Assembly (NCBI RefSeq): GCF_963378075.1
Contig: NZ_OY726394.1
Location: 1,302,001-1,366,000 of the forward strand
DNA from: Mycolicibacter sp. MU0083
GTDB taxonomy: Bacteria; Actinomycetota; Actinomycetes; Mycobacteriales; Mycobacteriaceae
Direction of reading: 5' to 3'
Length of the DNA: 64,000 nucleotides
This document shows, piece after piece, positions 48,586 to 57,758 of this stretch. The notes below the pieces were generated by a model that ran no database searches, had not been told where the DNA came from, and worked only from the letters and a program-made list of their open reading frames with translations. Both the position numbers and the translations under genes were made by a program. Position 1 is the stretch's first letter, and the number at the start of each line of letters is the position of its first letter.

Positions 48586-49019
48586 CCACAGGCGAATCCG
48601 CGGCGGAGACCGCGGGCTTCGTGGCATCGGTTCCGGTGCGCTGGTCGGACATCGACATGTACCAGCACATCAACCACGCCACCATGGTCACCATGCTCGA
48701 AGAGGCCCGGGTGCCCTTCCTGTCGCCGGCTTTCGCGGTCGACATCACCAGCATCGGTTTGCTGATCGCCGAGGTCAAAGTCGGCTATAAGGGGCAGCTA
48801 CGACTGACGGACTCGCCGCTGCAGGTCACCATGTGGGTGCAGCGACTGCGTACCGTCGACTTCACCATCGGCTACGAAGTGCGTTCGGTGCATGCGGCCC
48901 CCGATTCACGGCCGGCGGTGATCGCAGAAACGCAGCTCGCCACCTTCAGCATCGATGAACAGAAGCTGGTTCGGCTGTCTCCCGACCATCGCGCCTACCT
49001 GGAGAAGTACCTGCGCTGA
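48582..49019 (+). CDS. Acyl-CoA thioesterase, 4HBT hot-dog fold
   Basis: 145 aa. The pattern [25 protein letters not shown] (about residues 19-43) is the 4-hydroxybenzoyl-CoA thioesterase active-site segment, with the conserved Asp in [10 protein letters not shown]. The substrate is unknown; the preserved linkage to gdh (Rv2476c-Rv2475c) hints at a shared role in CoA or organic-acid balance, but this is not established. GTG 48582 overlaps the gdh stop; convergent with aglA 19 bp away. Confidence 0.88.
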   Translation: MTTGESAAETAGFVASVPVRWSDIDMYQHINHATMVTMLEEARVPFLSPAFAVDITSIGLLIAEVKVGYKGQLRLTDSPLQVTMWVQRLRTVDFTIGYEVRSVHAAPDSRPAVIAETQLATFSIDEQKLVRLSPDHRAYLEKYLR

Positions 49020-49038
49020 CGGGGCAACCGGGCCGCCG

Positions 49039-50616
49039 TCAGGCCAGCCACACCGCGGCATCGGGGGGCAGTCGGCCGTCCACCAGCTCCGCGCTGGCCA
49101 CCACCGGGCTGCCCTCGGGCAACGCCAGTGGGTGCGCCGCGGTGTTCAGCACGCACACCATCGGCCCGCGCCGGAAGACCAGCGCGCCGTCGGGGGCCGG
49201 CAGCCACTCGATGCCCGCGCCGTCGAAACCGCGGTAGGCCGCCCGCACCCGAAGCGCCTCCCGGTACAGCGACAGCGTCGAGCCGGGATCCCGCGACTGC
49301 CGCTGCACGGTCAGGGCGGTCCAGTCCGGTGGCATCGGCAGCCAGGTGTCGGGTCGCTCCGAGAATCCGAACGGTGGGGAAGTGCCCGACCACGGCAGCG
49401 GTACCCGGCAGCCGTCCCGGCCGCGCTCGGTGTGCCCGGAACGCTCCCACACCGGATCCTGCAGCGCCCACTCCGGCAGTTCGACGTTGGGCAGGCCCAG
49501 CTCCTGACCGTTGTAGATGAACACCGCACCCGGCATCGCCAGCAGCACCAGGGCCATCGCACGGGCCCGCGCCAGGCCGCCCGCGCCGCCGCCGTAGCGG
49601 CTGACCGCGCGTTCGACGTCGTGGTTTTCCAGCGCCCAGGTCGCGGGGGCGCCCACCGAGGCGACCGAAGCCAGCGAATTGTCGATCGCCTTGCGGATCT
49701 GGCCGGCGTCGAAGTCGGCCTGCAGCAGCCGGAAGTTGAATGCCAGGTGCAGTTCGTCGGGCCGCAGATATGCGGCGAACTGGGCGTTGTCGTGCACCCA
49801 GACCTCGCCGACGCTGACCGCCTGCGGGTAGTCGTCGATGATCGCGCGGATCGCCCGGTGGATCGGGTGGACACCCGGCCGGTTGAAGCGCGGGTCGTCG
49901 TCGCGGTGGGACAGCAACTTCACATCGGTGACGGGCATGTCGGGCAGGCCGGGCGGTTTGGCCATGCCGTGTGAGACGTCGATCCGGAAGCCGTCCACGC
50001 CGCGGTCCAGCCAGAACCGCAGGGTCCGTTCGAAATCGGCCAACACCTCCGGGTTATCCCAGTTCAGATCCGGTTGGGAGACGTCGAACAGGTGCAGATA
50101 CCACTGCCCGGGACCATCGGGTCCGGTGACGCGGGTCCAGGCCGGCCCGCCGAACACCGATATCCAGTTGTTGGGCGGCAGGTCGCCGCCGGGCCCGCGG
50201 CCGTCCCGGAAGAAGTAGCGGGCACGCGCCGCACCGTCGGGCTCAGCGGCCAGTGCCTCGACGAACCACGGGTGCGCCGAACTGGTGTGATTGGGCACCA
50301 GATCCATGGTCAGCCGGATTCCACGCTGGTGGGCGGCCGAGACCAGCCGGTCCAGCGCCGCCAGGTCACCGAAGAGCGGATCGATGTCGCGGGGATCGGC
50401 CACGTCGTAGCCGTGATCGGCCATCGGCGACACCATCACCGGGTTGAGCCACAGCGCGTCCACACCCAGGTGCTGCAGGTAATCCAGGTGCGCGGTCACA
50501 CCGTCCAGATCACCGACCCCGTCGGCGTCGCTGTCGGCGAACGAGCGCGGATAGACCTGATAGAAGACGCTGTCCGCCCACCACGCGCCGTGGCCGGGGC
50601 GGTCGCCGCTGCCCAT
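49039..50616 (-). CDS. aglA: Alpha-glucosidase AglA (GH13)
   Basis: A 525-aa cytoplasmic glycoside hydrolase family 13 enzyme. The four conserved regions are present: DLVPNHTS, GFRIDVSHG (nucleophile Asp), SVGEVWVHD (acid/base Glu) and ALENHDVERA (transition-state Asp). The N-terminal WADSVFYQVYPRSFADSDADG is typical of oligo-1,6-glucosidase/alpha-glucosidase. It hydrolyses alpha-glucosidic bonds in short oligosaccharides. The start ATG 50616 overlaps the glbO stop by one base (TGATG), so the pair is coupled, as for Rv2470-Rv2471. Confidence 0.92.
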   Translation of the reverse strand: MGSGDRPGHGAWWADSVFYQVYPRSFADSDADGVGDLDGVTAHLDYLQHLGVDALWLNPVMVSPMADHGYDVADPRDIDPLFGDLAALDRLVSAAHQRGIRLTMDLVPNHTSSAHPWFVEALAAEPDGAARARYFFRDGRGPGGDLPPNNWISVFGGPAWTRVTGPDGPGQWYLHLFDVSQPDLNWDNPEVLADFERTLRFWLDRGVDGFRIDVSHGMAKPPGLPDMPVTDVKLLSHRDDDPRFNRPGVHPIHRAIRAIIDDYPQAVSVGEVWVHDNAQFAAYLRPDELHLAFNFRLLQADFDAGQIRKAIDNSLASVASVGAPATWALENHDVERAVSRYGGGAGGLARARAMALVLLAMPGAVFIYNGQELGLPNVELPEWALQDPVWERSGHTERGRDGCRVPLPWSGTSPPFGFSERPDTWLPMPPDWTALTVQRQSRDPGSTLSLYREALRVRAAYRGFDGAGIEWLPAPDGALVFRRGPMVCVLNTAAHPLALPEGSPVVASAELVDGRLPPDAAVWLA

Positions 50617-51014
50617 CAGATCGGTGCGTTGACCAGGAAATCGGCCGCCGTACGCAGGTAGTTCAGCAGTTCGACACGGTGCTCGCGGTCGAGGGTCTCG
50701 TCGTCGATCTCACCGATCGCGGTCACCATGTTGCGCAACCAGGCGTCGCGTTGCAGCGGGCCGATCCGGTAGGGGACGTGACGCATCCGCAACCGGGGAT
50801 GGCCGCGCTGCTCGGTGTAGGTGCGCGGACCGCCCCAGTACTGCTCGAGGAACATCCGTAACCGATCCTCGGCGCCGTCCATGTCGTCGGCCGGGTACAT
50901 CGGACGCAGGATCGGGTCCTGGGCGACCAGTTGATAAAACCGCGACACGATGGCGTGGAAGGTCTCCGCACCGCCGACGGCGTCATAAAACGAGGGTTCT
51001 TCTATCGGCTGCAT
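50616..51014 (-). CDS. glbO: Truncated haemoglobin GlbO (group II)
   Basis: A 132-aa 2-on-2 globin: [33 protein letters not shown] at the A-B helices (distal Tyr B10 region), and [13 protein letters not shown] containing the proximal histidine. The Trp in DAWLRNM corresponds to the group II TrpG8. It binds O2 and NO; the orthologue Rv2470 is implicated in oxygen or redox handling in growing cells. ATG 51014 gives a protein of the normal length; a long upstream open frame to 51473 is antisense to the HNH gene. Confidence 0.94.
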   Translation of the reverse strand: MQPIEEPSFYDAVGGAETFHAIVSRFYQLVAQDPILRPMYPADDMDGAEDRLRMFLEQYWGGPRTYTEQRGHPRLRMRHVPYRIGPLQRDAWLRNMVTAIGEIDDETLDREHRVELLNYLRTAADFLVNAPI

Positions 51015-51162
51015 CGCCCACCATTGTGGGGTATCGCCGCATCCTGGCGGTGAACACACAGGAAATCCGAGTGCGACCAGCACCGAATCGTGGTGAACTG
51101 TTCGGCGGAGGTCATATGGCGCACCACACGAACCGGCTTCATCCGCAGCTGCTAGAGCGGCC

Positions 51163-51804
51163 ATGAAAGGTCGGGGCCGCCGCACCCCCGGTGCCCCACC
51201 GGCGAGCCCGAACGGGCTTGCCACCACCGCATGCCTGCATTCGGTCGGGGCCGCGGGCTCCGCGTCCGCCTCCGAGGCCGCATCGATCTGGACCCGTCGC
51301 CGGGTGTTGCTGCTGAACTCCACGTTCGAGCCGCTGACGGCGTTGCCGCTGCGGCGCGCGGTGGTCATGCTGATCTGCGGCAAAGCTGACATGGTGCACG
51401 ACGACCCGACCGGGCCCGTCATCCATTCGGCGACCCGGACGGTGCCGGTGCCGTCGGTGATCCGCCTGCGCAACTACGTCCGGGTGCCCTACCGGGCCCG
51501 GATCCCGCTGACCCGCGCCGCCCTGATGCACCGTGACCGGCACAGCTGTGCCTACTGCGGCGGCAAGGCCGACACCGTCGACCACGTGGTGCCCCGCAGT
51601 CGGGGAGGCGACCACTCCTGGGAGAACTGTGTGGCCGCCTGCTCGGCTTGCAACCATCGCAAAGCGGACCGCTTACTGGCTGAGATCGGCTGGACGTTGC
51701 GCCTGGTGCCGACGTCGCCCAAAGGTCAACATTGGCGACTGCTGGCGGTCATCAACGACCTCGATCCGGTGTGGATGCGCTACCTCGGCGAAGGCGCCGC
51801 CTGA
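51163..51804 (+). CDS. HNH endonuclease-family protein
   Basis: 213 aa. A conserved front region [31 protein letters not shown] (about 46-76) is followed by a zinc-stabilised HNH domain: [42 protein letters not shown] (in parts, about 127-168), with CxxC pairs, the catalytic DHVVPRS and the N and H of the HNH core. This architecture (Rv2469c) is universal in actinobacteria; a housekeeping DNA repair role rather than a restriction enzyme is likely (inference). Start ATG 51163; the first about 45 residues are low-complexity, so a start closer to GTG 51304 (RRRVLLLNS) cannot be ruled out. Confidence 0.87.
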   Translation: MKGRGRRTPGAPPASPNGLATTACLHSVGAAGSASASEAASIWTRRRVLLLNSTFEPLTALPLRRAVVMLICGKADMVHDDPTGPVIHSATRTVPVPSVIRLRNYVRVPYRARIPLTRAALMHRDRHSCAYCGGKADTVDHVVPRSRGGDHSWENCVAACSACNHRKADRLLAEIGWTLRLVPTSPKGQHWRLLAVINDLDPVWMRYLGEGAA

Positions 51805-51868
51805 CCGGGACGCCGTATCGGGCCGGGTTCCCGCACCGGCCGAACCGCGGTGGGATACCGTCTACGGC

Positions 51869-52099
51869 GTGAGCGTGTTGGAAATCCTCGGCATCTTCGT
51901 CGGCATTCCGGCAGGGTTGTTCGCGCTGCTGGCCGCACGAACCCTGTTGCGAAAGGGGCCGCGCGCGGCCACCTACCAGATGGCGGACCGGTGGACGCAT
52001 CCGCCGATCCTGTGGGCGGCGACCGACGAAGTCATCGGCGGGCACGGCCACGGCAAATCCGAGTTCAGTGTGGGGGGTGGCGCAAGTGGCAACTGGTGA
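51869..52099 (+). CDS. Small membrane protein resembling aa3 oxidase subunit CtaJ
   Basis: 76 aa: one N-terminal membrane helix ([25 protein letters not shown], about 3-27), then a short soluble tail with [19 protein letters not shown] and a Gly/His-rich end. The sequence and its position before the DUF5130 gene match what I recall as CtaJ, an accessory subunit seen in the M. smegmatis cytochrome bcc-aa3 supercomplex; I hold this at moderate confidence. Start GTG 51869. It overlaps the following gene by about 14 nt in a different frame. Confidence 0.7.
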   Translation: MSVLEILGIFVGIPAGLFALLAARTLLRKGPRAATYQMADRWTHPPILWAATDEVIGGHGHGKSEFSVGGGASGNW

Positions 52100-52553
52100 G
52101 GTCACGATGGTCGATCCGGCGGACCTGCCGTACGGCTCGGCGATCACCAACAGCGGTCGGATCTCCGGGGTCACCGAGCCCGGCGAGTTGTCGTTGCACT
52201 ACCCCTTCCCGGTGAAGGAACTGGTAGCCCTCGATGACGCGCTCACCTACGAGTCGCGGTCGTCGCAGGCCCGGTTCGCCACCTACATCGGCGATCTCGG
52301 TACCGACACCGCGGCCCGGGCCCGCGAGATCCTGGCGAAGGTGCCCACCCCCAACGACGCGGTGCTGGTCGCGGTCTCCCCGGACCAGCGGGCCGTCGAG
52401 GTGGTCTACGGCGCCGGGCTCGACGGTCGCATCGCCCCGGCGGCGGCACCGCAGGCTGTCGCCGCGGCCACCGCGGCGTTCCGCGACGGCAACCTGATCG
52501 ATGGTCTGATCAGCGCCGTGCGACTCCTGAGCGCCGGGATCAGCCCCGCCTAG
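52086..52553 (+). CDS. DUF5130 family protein
   Basis: 155 aa, with [40 protein letters not shown] near the N-terminus, VYIGDLG-like FATYIGDLG and [17 protein letters not shown] in the middle, and a helical C-terminus ([23 protein letters not shown]). It resembles the TPM-domain-like fold (soluble, metal-linked). The orthologue Rv2468c has no firm function; an M. smegmatis counterpart was reported associated with the respiratory supercomplex, which would fit the CtaJ-like neighbour (from memory). GTG 52086 with GGGGGGTGG upstream is preferred over GTG 52068. Confidence 0.78.
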   Translation: MATGEVTMVDPADLPYGSAITNSGRISGVTEPGELSLHYPFPVKELVALDDALTYESRSSQARFATYIGDLGTDTAARAREILAKVPTPNDAVLVAVSPDQRAVEVVYGAGLDGRIAPAAAPQAVAAATAAFRDGNLIDGLISAVRLLSAGISPA

Positions 52554-52579
52554 CGGCGGTCTCCCCTTCGGTCGCGAGC

Positions 52580-53374
52580 GTGCGCGTCCCCGGTCGAAAC
52601 GCCGTGCGGAATCTCGATTCCGCGCATGTCCGTCCGGACGCCGGATCCTCGGCACACCGCAACTGGTTGGCCAACATCGACCGGCATGCGGTCGCCGCAC
52701 GCGAAGTGACCGACATCGTGCGCGGACAGGCGCTCACCCGGGACAGTTTCGCGGTCCTGGACGCGATGGAACGGATCACCGACCCCGACGGGAAGAGTTT
52801 CTTCGTCATCCCCCGGGGTACCGGTGCCGGCGACGTCCGGCGTGCGGTGCTGCTGACCTACATTCTCAATGCGGGCACCGGCTACGGCCGGCCCGGTGTC
52901 GCCGGCGACTTTCCCGAGACGCCCTACAGCGCCGCCGAGGTGCAGCGCATCGTCGATCGGCAGCACGCGAACCGTTGGAGCTATCCGGCGGTGCGGGGGA
53001 TCTGCAGCACCGGCGGCTGCGTGGTCACCACCCCCAACGGGATCCTGATGGGGTTGGGCGGCAGCCGAATCCACGCCCCGTTCACCCACCGCGGCGGAAC
53101 CATGTGGGGAGACCTCTTCCTGGTCAACGCCACCGGTATCTTCACCGCCCCCGCCCGGCGGTTGCGGGCGATCATCGAATCGGGCCGACTCGGCGCCGGA
53201 CCGAACCTGGACCGACTGCTGCACCACGAAGAGATCCACGCCCAGCAATGGGCCGCACTGGGGCCCGCGCGGATGCCGATGCGCTATCTGGCCGAGGAGA
53301 CCAGGGCGCGAACCGTCCGAGGTACCAACGGATTCGAGAAGGCCGCCGGTCTGGCCGACGGGGGCTACCGCTGA
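52580..53374 (+). CDS. Hypothetical protein with HExxH motif, 264 aa
   Basis: 264 aa, no signal peptide seen. LLHHEEIHAQQWAALG (about residues 213-228) contains an HEEIH match to the HExxH zinc-protease consensus, preceded by HAPFTHRGGTMWGDLFLVNATG. Repeated family context is not recognised. If the motif is real, the protein is a metallopeptidase-like domain such as those fused to toxin or secretion systems, but HExxH alone is a weak signal. The start GTG 52580 lies inside a 12-mer (52573-52584) identical to the arm of the repeat at 57163-57225, so the N-terminus is uncertain. Convergent with pepN. Confidence 0.65.
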   Translation: MRVPGRNAVRNLDSAHVRPDAGSSAHRNWLANIDRHAVAAREVTDIVRGQALTRDSFAVLDAMERITDPDGKSFFVIPRGTGAGDVRRAVLLTYILNAGTGYGRPGVAGDFPETPYSAAEVQRIVDRQHANRWSYPAVRGICSTGGCVVTTPNGILMGLGGSRIHAPFTHRGGTMWGDLFLVNATGIFTAPARRLRAIIESGRLGAGPNLDRLLHHEEIHAQQWAALGPARMPMRYLAEETRARTVRGTNGFEKAAGLADGGYR

Positions 53375-53390
53375 TCGGGTAGCCGGCCGA

Positions 53391-56012
53391 TCACGCGCTA
53401 TCGGCGGTGCGCGCCCGCAGCGAACGCTCGACCCCGGCTCGGCCCTCCAGCACCAACCGGCGCAGCGCCGGGGGCACCTCGGGGTCGGCCAGGAACGCGT
53501 CGGCGGCCGCCAAACCGGCCTGGCTGACATCCCAGCCGGGGTAGAGGCCCACCACCACGGTCTGCGCCACTTCGCTGGAACGCCGCGCCCATACGCCACT
53601 GATCGCTTCGAAGTAGCGAGCGGTGAACGGAGCCAGCAGTTCGCCCTGCCCGGGCTGCACGATCCCGGCGATGATCGCCCGCCCGGTGATGTTGGCCAGG
53701 GTGTCGTCCTCGATCACCTGCCGCCACGCGTCCTGCTTGACCGCTGCTTGCGGTCGGGCCGCCGAAGCCTGTGCCGCGGAACGCTTTCCGGCCGCGGTCT
53801 GGTCACGCGCAGCCTCGGCGTCGATGGCGTCGGCGTCGAGTCGCCCGGCGCGGGCCAGCGCCACCACGATCCGCCAGCGCAGGTCGGTGTCCACCGCGAG
53901 CCCGGCCAGTTCCTGACTCGCCGGGTCGGCGTCCAGCAGTGCGGCCAGCACCGTGGTGTGCCGGTCGGCGAGCACCGAGGTGCACAGCGCGTTGACGTAG
54001 GCCAACTGGTGATCAGAACCCGGCTCGGCGCCGCGGGCCAACTCCAGCAGTCGGTCGGCGAACGCCGGCCAACCCTGTTCGGCCGCCCAGTGCGGGTCGG
54101 CGTAGAACCCCAGCGCGGTCTGCGCCTGCAACAGCAGGCGCTGGGCCACACCGACCTCGGTCTCGGCGCCGATACCGCGCTGCACCAGTGCCAGGAAGTC
54201 CCGGGCACGCAGTTCGGCTTCGCGGGTCATCTCCCAGGCCGCCGACCACACCAGCGTGCGGGGCAGCGACTCGGCGATGTCGGCGATGCGCTCGGTCGCC
54301 GTGGTCAGCGACTGCGGATCCAGACGCAGCGCACAGTAGGTCAGGTCGTCGTCGTTGACCAGGATGAGCTTGCCGCGTGAAACGCCGATCAGGCCGGGGA
54401 CATCGGTGCTGGGGCCCTCGATATCCAATTCTTCGCGGTGCACCCGCACCAACCGGCCGGAACCGGCGGGGTCATGCGCCGGTCCCAGCTTCCCCTCTCC
54501 TCCGTCGAGCCTCGCTGAACCGGCGGGATCATCGTCGTAGATGCCGATGGCCAACCGATGCACGCGGGTCTCGCCCGCGCCCGGGGCGGCGCCGCTCTGG
54601 GCCACCGCGAATCGGGTGAACCGGCCGTCGTCGTCGACCTCGAAGTCCGCCCGCAGGGTGTTCAGCCCGGTGGTCTTCAGCCACTGCCTGCCCCAGTCCG
54701 ACAGATCCCGGCCGGACGCCTTCTCCAGTGCGGCCAACAGGTCGTCGAAGGTGGCGTTGTCGAAGGCGTGCGCGGCGAAATAGTCACGCAGGCCGGCCAG
54801 GAAATGCTCCAGCCCGACGTAGGCGACCAACTGCTTGAGCACCGATGCGCCCTTGGCGTAGGTGATCCCGTCGAAGTTGACCTCCACGGCGGCCAGGTCC
54901 GGGATGTCGGCGGCGATCGGATGCGTCGAGGGAAGCTGGTCCTGACGGTAGGCCCACGACTTCTCGGCGTTGGCGAAGGTGGTCCAAGCGCCGGTGTACT
55001 CGGTCGCCTCGGTCTGGCACAGCACCGAGGCGAAGGTCGCGAAGGACTCGTTGAGCCACAGGTCATCCCACCAGCGCATGGTCACCAGGTCGCCGAACCA
55101 CATGTGCGCCATCTCGTGCAGCACCGTCTCGGCGCGGCGCTCATAGGACGCCCGGGTCACCTTGCTGCGGAAGACGTAGTCCTCCAGGAACGTCACCGCG
55201 CCGGCGTTCTCCATGGCTCCGGCGTTGAACTCCGGCACGAACAACTGGTCGTACTTGCCGAACGCATACGGCACACCGAAATTGCGGTGGTAGAAGCCGA
55301 ATCCCTGCTTGGTCTCGGTGAACAACCGCTCGGCGTCCATGTGCTCGGCCAGGGACGCCCGGCAGAACAGGCCCAGGGCGATCTCACCGTGCTCGTCGCG
55401 ATAGACGTCGTCCCAGCGTGCATACGGCCCGGCGATCAGCGCCACCAGATAGGTGCTCATCTTCGGCGTGGTCGCGAACGTGTGCACTCCGTCGGCCGCG
55501 GCGGTGGTGGCGCCGTTGGAGACCACCTGCCAGTGCTGCGGCGCGGTGACGCTGATATCGAAGGTGGCCTTGAGGTCGGGCTGGTCGAAGCAGGCGAACA
55601 TCCGCTTGGCGTCCGCGGTCTCGAACTGCGAGTACAGATACACCTCGTCATCGACGGGGTCGACGAAACGGTGCAGGCCCTCACCGGTGTTGGAGTAGTA
55701 GCAGTCCGCGTCGATCTCCACGACGTTGTGCGCGGCCAGGCCGGGCAACACGACGCCGATCGACTCGTCGTAGGCCGAGACGTCGAGTGCGCGGCCGTTG
55801 AGGGTGGCGCTGCGGATGGTCGCAGCGGCGATGTCGATCACGGTGTCGCCGCCGGCCGACGCGGCGAAGCTCACGGTGGTGGTGGAGCGGAACGTGCGCT
55901 CGCCCGGCTTGCCGTTGCCATCGGTCAGGTCGAGTGCGATCCGGTAGTTGTCGACGGTGACCGAAGCGGCCCGTTCGGCGGCCTGGTCGCGGGTGAGGTT
56001 AGGAAGTGCCAC
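53391..56012 (-). CDS. pepN: Aminopeptidase N (M1 zinc metallopeptidase)
   Basis: About 873 aa. An N-terminal beta domain is followed by the M1 catalytic domain with the exopeptidase loop FNAGAMENAGAV (about 255-266) and the zinc site VLHEMAHMWFGD-(18)-NESFATF (HEXXH plus distal Glu). A long helical C-terminal domain of the ERAP1/PepN type follows. It removes N-terminal residues from peptides in the cytosol. Residues about 496-513 (SARLDGGEGKLGPAHDPAGSG), between the catalytic and C-terminal domains, are encoded by a 54-bp repeat also present in the MFS gene at 38.9 kb. The M. tuberculosis PepN is, from memory, 861 aa. GTG 56012 (MALPNLTRD) is favoured; TTG 56021 possible. Confidence 0.93.
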   Translation of the reverse strand: MALPNLTRDQAAERAASVTVDNYRIALDLTDGNGKPGERTFRSTTTVSFAASAGGDTVIDIAAATIRSATLNGRALDVSAYDESIGVVLPGLAAHNVVEIDADCYYSNTGEGLHRFVDPVDDEVYLYSQFETADAKRMFACFDQPDLKATFDISVTAPQHWQVVSNGATTAAADGVHTFATTPKMSTYLVALIAGPYARWDDVYRDEHGEIALGLFCRASLAEHMDAERLFTETKQGFGFYHRNFGVPYAFGKYDQLFVPEFNAGAMENAGAVTFLEDYVFRSKVTRASYERRAETVLHEMAHMWFGDLVTMRWWDDLWLNESFATFASVLCQTEATEYTGAWTTFANAEKSWAYRQDQLPSTHPIAADIPDLAAVEVNFDGITYAKGASVLKQLVAYVGLEHFLAGLRDYFAAHAFDNATFDDLLAALEKASGRDLSDWGRQWLKTTGLNTLRADFEVDDDGRFTRFAVAQSGAAPGAGETRVHRLAIGIYDDDPAGSARLDGGEGKLGPAHDPAGSGRLVRVHREELDIEGPSTDVPGLIGVSRGKLILVNDDDLTYCALRLDPQSLTTATERIADIAESLPRTLVWSAAWEMTREAELRARDFLALVQRGIGAETEVGVAQRLLLQAQTALGFYADPHWAAEQGWPAFADRLLELARGAEPGSDHQLAYVNALCTSVLADRHTTVLAALLDADPASQELAGLAVDTDLRWRIVVALARAGRLDADAIDAEAARDQTAAGKRSAAQASAARPQAAVKQDAWRQVIEDDTLANITGRAIIAGIVQPGQGELLAPFTARYFEAISGVWARRSSEVAQTVVVGLYPGWDVSQAGLAAADAFLADPEVPPALRRLVLEGRAGVERSLRARTADSA
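54473..54526. repeat. 54-bp repeat, copy 2 (inside pepN)
   Basis: CATGCGCCGGTCCCAGCTTC onward, 49/54 identical to 38865-38918. In the pepN frame (minus strand) it encodes the stretch from SARLDGGEGKLGP to AH, flanked on each side by a DPAGSG/DDPAGS-like duplication. The length is a multiple of three and no stop arises, so the host gene stays open. It lies in a surface linker between domains, a tolerant position. Confidence 0.85.
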
Positions 56013-56064
56013 GCCCGCCAACAGTAGCCGCCAAGCCCTGCGGGCAGACGCCAGACCGAGTTAA

Positions 56065-56454
56065 ATGAAGGCCATGCTCACCGCCGGTCTGACATTCGCC
56101 GCGCTGGCTGCGGTCTTGCACGTCTACATCTTCGTGCTGGAGTCGCTGAGTTGGACCTCGCCACGGACCCGGGCGGTGTTCGGCACCACGGCCGAGGAAG
56201 CCGAGACCACCAAGGCGCTGGCCTTCAATCAAGGCTTTTACAACCTGTTCCTGGCGATCGTGACAGGCATCGGTATCGCAGCGGTCTGCTTGGGGCACAA
56301 GACTGTTGGACTGGCACTGATATTCGCCGGCGTCGGGTCGATGCTGGCTGCGGCGCTGGTGCTGGTGGCGTCGTCGCCGGATAAGGTCCGCGCCGCCGTC
56401 ACCCAGGGTGTGTTCCCGGCGATCGCCGTCGCGCTGCTGGCGTCGAGCATGTAA
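56065..56454 (+). CDS. DUF1304 membrane protein
   Basis: 129 aa with four predicted helices (about 4-25, 52-72, 77-97, 105-126) and the family-typical AVLHVYIFVLESLSW and TKALAFNQGFYNLFLA. Members are small integral membrane proteins of unknown function. ATG 56065 (or 56074) lies 52 bp from the divergent pepN start, so a shared promoter region is likely. Confidence 0.85.
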   Translation: MKAMLTAGLTFAALAAVLHVYIFVLESLSWTSPRTRAVFGTTAEEAETTKALAFNQGFYNLFLAIVTGIGIAAVCLGHKTVGLALIFAGVGSMLAAALVLVASSPDKVRAAVTQGVFPAIAVALLASSM

Positions 56455-56535
56455 CCGTGGCGGCCGGGCATAGATCGGGGCCCTGCCGCGTTAGAGATTC
56501 CAGTCGCGCCCACCGTTGGTTGAGAGGATCGCCCC

Positions 56536-57147
56536 ATGTCCGAGAAGTCGCAGGCCGAATTCTGGTTCGACCCGCTGTGCCCGTGGTGCTGGATCACCTC
56601 CCGGTGGATCCTCGAGGTCGAGAAGGTCCGGGACGTCGAGGTCACCTTCCACGTGATGAGCCTGGTGGTTCTCAACGAGGACCGCGATGACGTCTCACCG
56701 GAGTACCGCGAACGCCTCCAGGGGGCGCTGGGCCCGGTCCGGGTGGCCATCGCCGCCGAACAGTTGCGTGGCAACGAGATCCTGCGGCCGCTCTACACCG
56801 CGATGGGCACCCGGATCCACAACCAGAACAACAAGGACTTCCCCGACGTCATCGCCGGGGCACTTGCCGAGGTGGGTCTGCCCGCCGAATTGGCCGCTGC
56901 GGCCGACACCGACGAATACGACGAGGCGCTGCGTGCCAGTCACCACGCCGGGATGGACGCGGTCGGCAAGGACGTCGGCACCCCGACCATCCACGTCAAC
57001 GGGGTCGCGTTCTTCGGGCCGGTGCTGTCCCGCATTCCGCGCGGTGAGCAGGCCGGACAGCTGTGGGACGCCTCGGTGACGTTCGCGTCCTACCCGCACT
57101 TCTGGGAGCTCAAGCGCGGCCGCACCGAAGGGCCCGAATTCGACTGA
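56536..57147 (+). CDS. Mycothiol-dependent DsbA-family oxidoreductase
   Basis: A 203-aa thioredoxin-fold DsbA-like cytosolic protein. The redox motif CPWC is at about residues 15-18 ([13 protein letters not shown]), with the helical insertion in the middle and the cis-proline in [10 protein letters not shown]. The orthologue Rv2466c is a mycothiol-dependent reductase/nitroreductase of the SigH oxidative stress response that activates the thienopyrimidine TP053. It has no signal peptide, consistent with cytoplasmic action. ATG 56536. Confidence 0.92.
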   Translation: MSEKSQAEFWFDPLCPWCWITSRWILEVEKVRDVEVTFHVMSLVVLNEDRDDVSPEYRERLQGALGPVRVAIAAEQLRGNEILRPLYTAMGTRIHNQNNKDFPDVIAGALAEVGLPAELAAAADTDEYDEALRASHHAGMDAVGKDVGTPTIHVNGVAFFGPVLSRIPRGEQAGQLWDASVTFASYPHFWELKRGRTEGPEFD

Positions 57148-57162
57148 GGTCTCGACAGCCCT

Positions 57163-57225
57163 CGCGAGCGTGCGCAGCGGTACGGTTCGCCGCGGCGTGC
57201 CGGCGTACAAACACGCACGCTCGCG
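57163..57225. repeat. Palindromic intergenic repeat (GAGCGTGC type), copy 1
   Basis: Perfect 12-bp inverted arms CGCGAGCGTGCG (57163-57174) and CGCACGCTCGCG (57214-57225), 39 nt apart, filling most of the 110-bp gap between the DsbA-like gene and rpiB. The arm core GAGCGTGC/GCACGCTC recurs at 63065-63122. It could act as a hairpin terminator or mRNA stabiliser for the upstream gene, but its recurrence and wide spacer suggest a dispersed element. Confidence 0.75.
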
Positions 57226-57257
57226 GGGGAGGGGACGCGGTCTGAGACAATGGCGCC

Positions 57258-57737
57258 ATGCGCGTCTACCTCGGCTGCGACCACGCCGGTTACGAACTCA
57301 AAGAGCAGATCCTCGAGCACCTCACCCAGGCCGGGCACGAACCGGTCGACTGCGGGGCCTTCAGCTACGACGCCGAGGACGACTACCCGGCGTTCTGCAT
57401 CGCTGCGGCCGCGCGCACCGTGGCCGACCCGGGCAGTCTGGGCATCGTGATCGGCGGCTCCGGCAACGGCGAGCAGATCGCCGCGAACAAGGTGCCCGGC
57501 GCGCGGTGCGCACTGGCCTGGAGTCCCGAAACCGCGCAACTGGCCCGTGAACACAACAACGCCCAGTTGATCGGTATCGGCGGCCGGATGCACTCCACCG
57601 CCGAAGCGCTCGCGATCGTGGACGCGTTCCTGAGCACTCCGTGGTCGGAAGCCGAACGCCACCAGCGTCGTATCGACATCCTGGCCGCCTACGAACGCAA
57701 CCACGAGGCGCCGCCGGTTCCCGGCGCGCCGGCCTGA
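57258..57737 (+). CDS. rpiB: Ribose-5-phosphate isomerase B
   Basis: A 159-aa RpiB/LacAB sugar isomerase: the N-terminal GCDHAGYELK (Asp-His pair, residues about 8-9) and the anion-binding loop IGGSGNGEQIAANK. Glu at about residue 72 replaces the usual catalytic Cys, as in the mycobacterial enzyme where this Glu is the base. It interconverts ribose 5-phosphate and ribulose 5-phosphate. ATG 57258; nei follows 21 bp later. Confidence 0.94.
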   Translation: MRVYLGCDHAGYELKEQILEHLTQAGHEPVDCGAFSYDAEDDYPAFCIAAAARTVADPGSLGIVIGGSGNGEQIAANKVPGARCALAWSPETAQLAREHNNAQLIGIGGRMHSTAEALAIVDAFLSTPWSEAERHQRRIDILAAYERNHEAPPVPGAPA

Positions 57738-57758
57738 TCCGCGACCCGCGGGCCTGAC

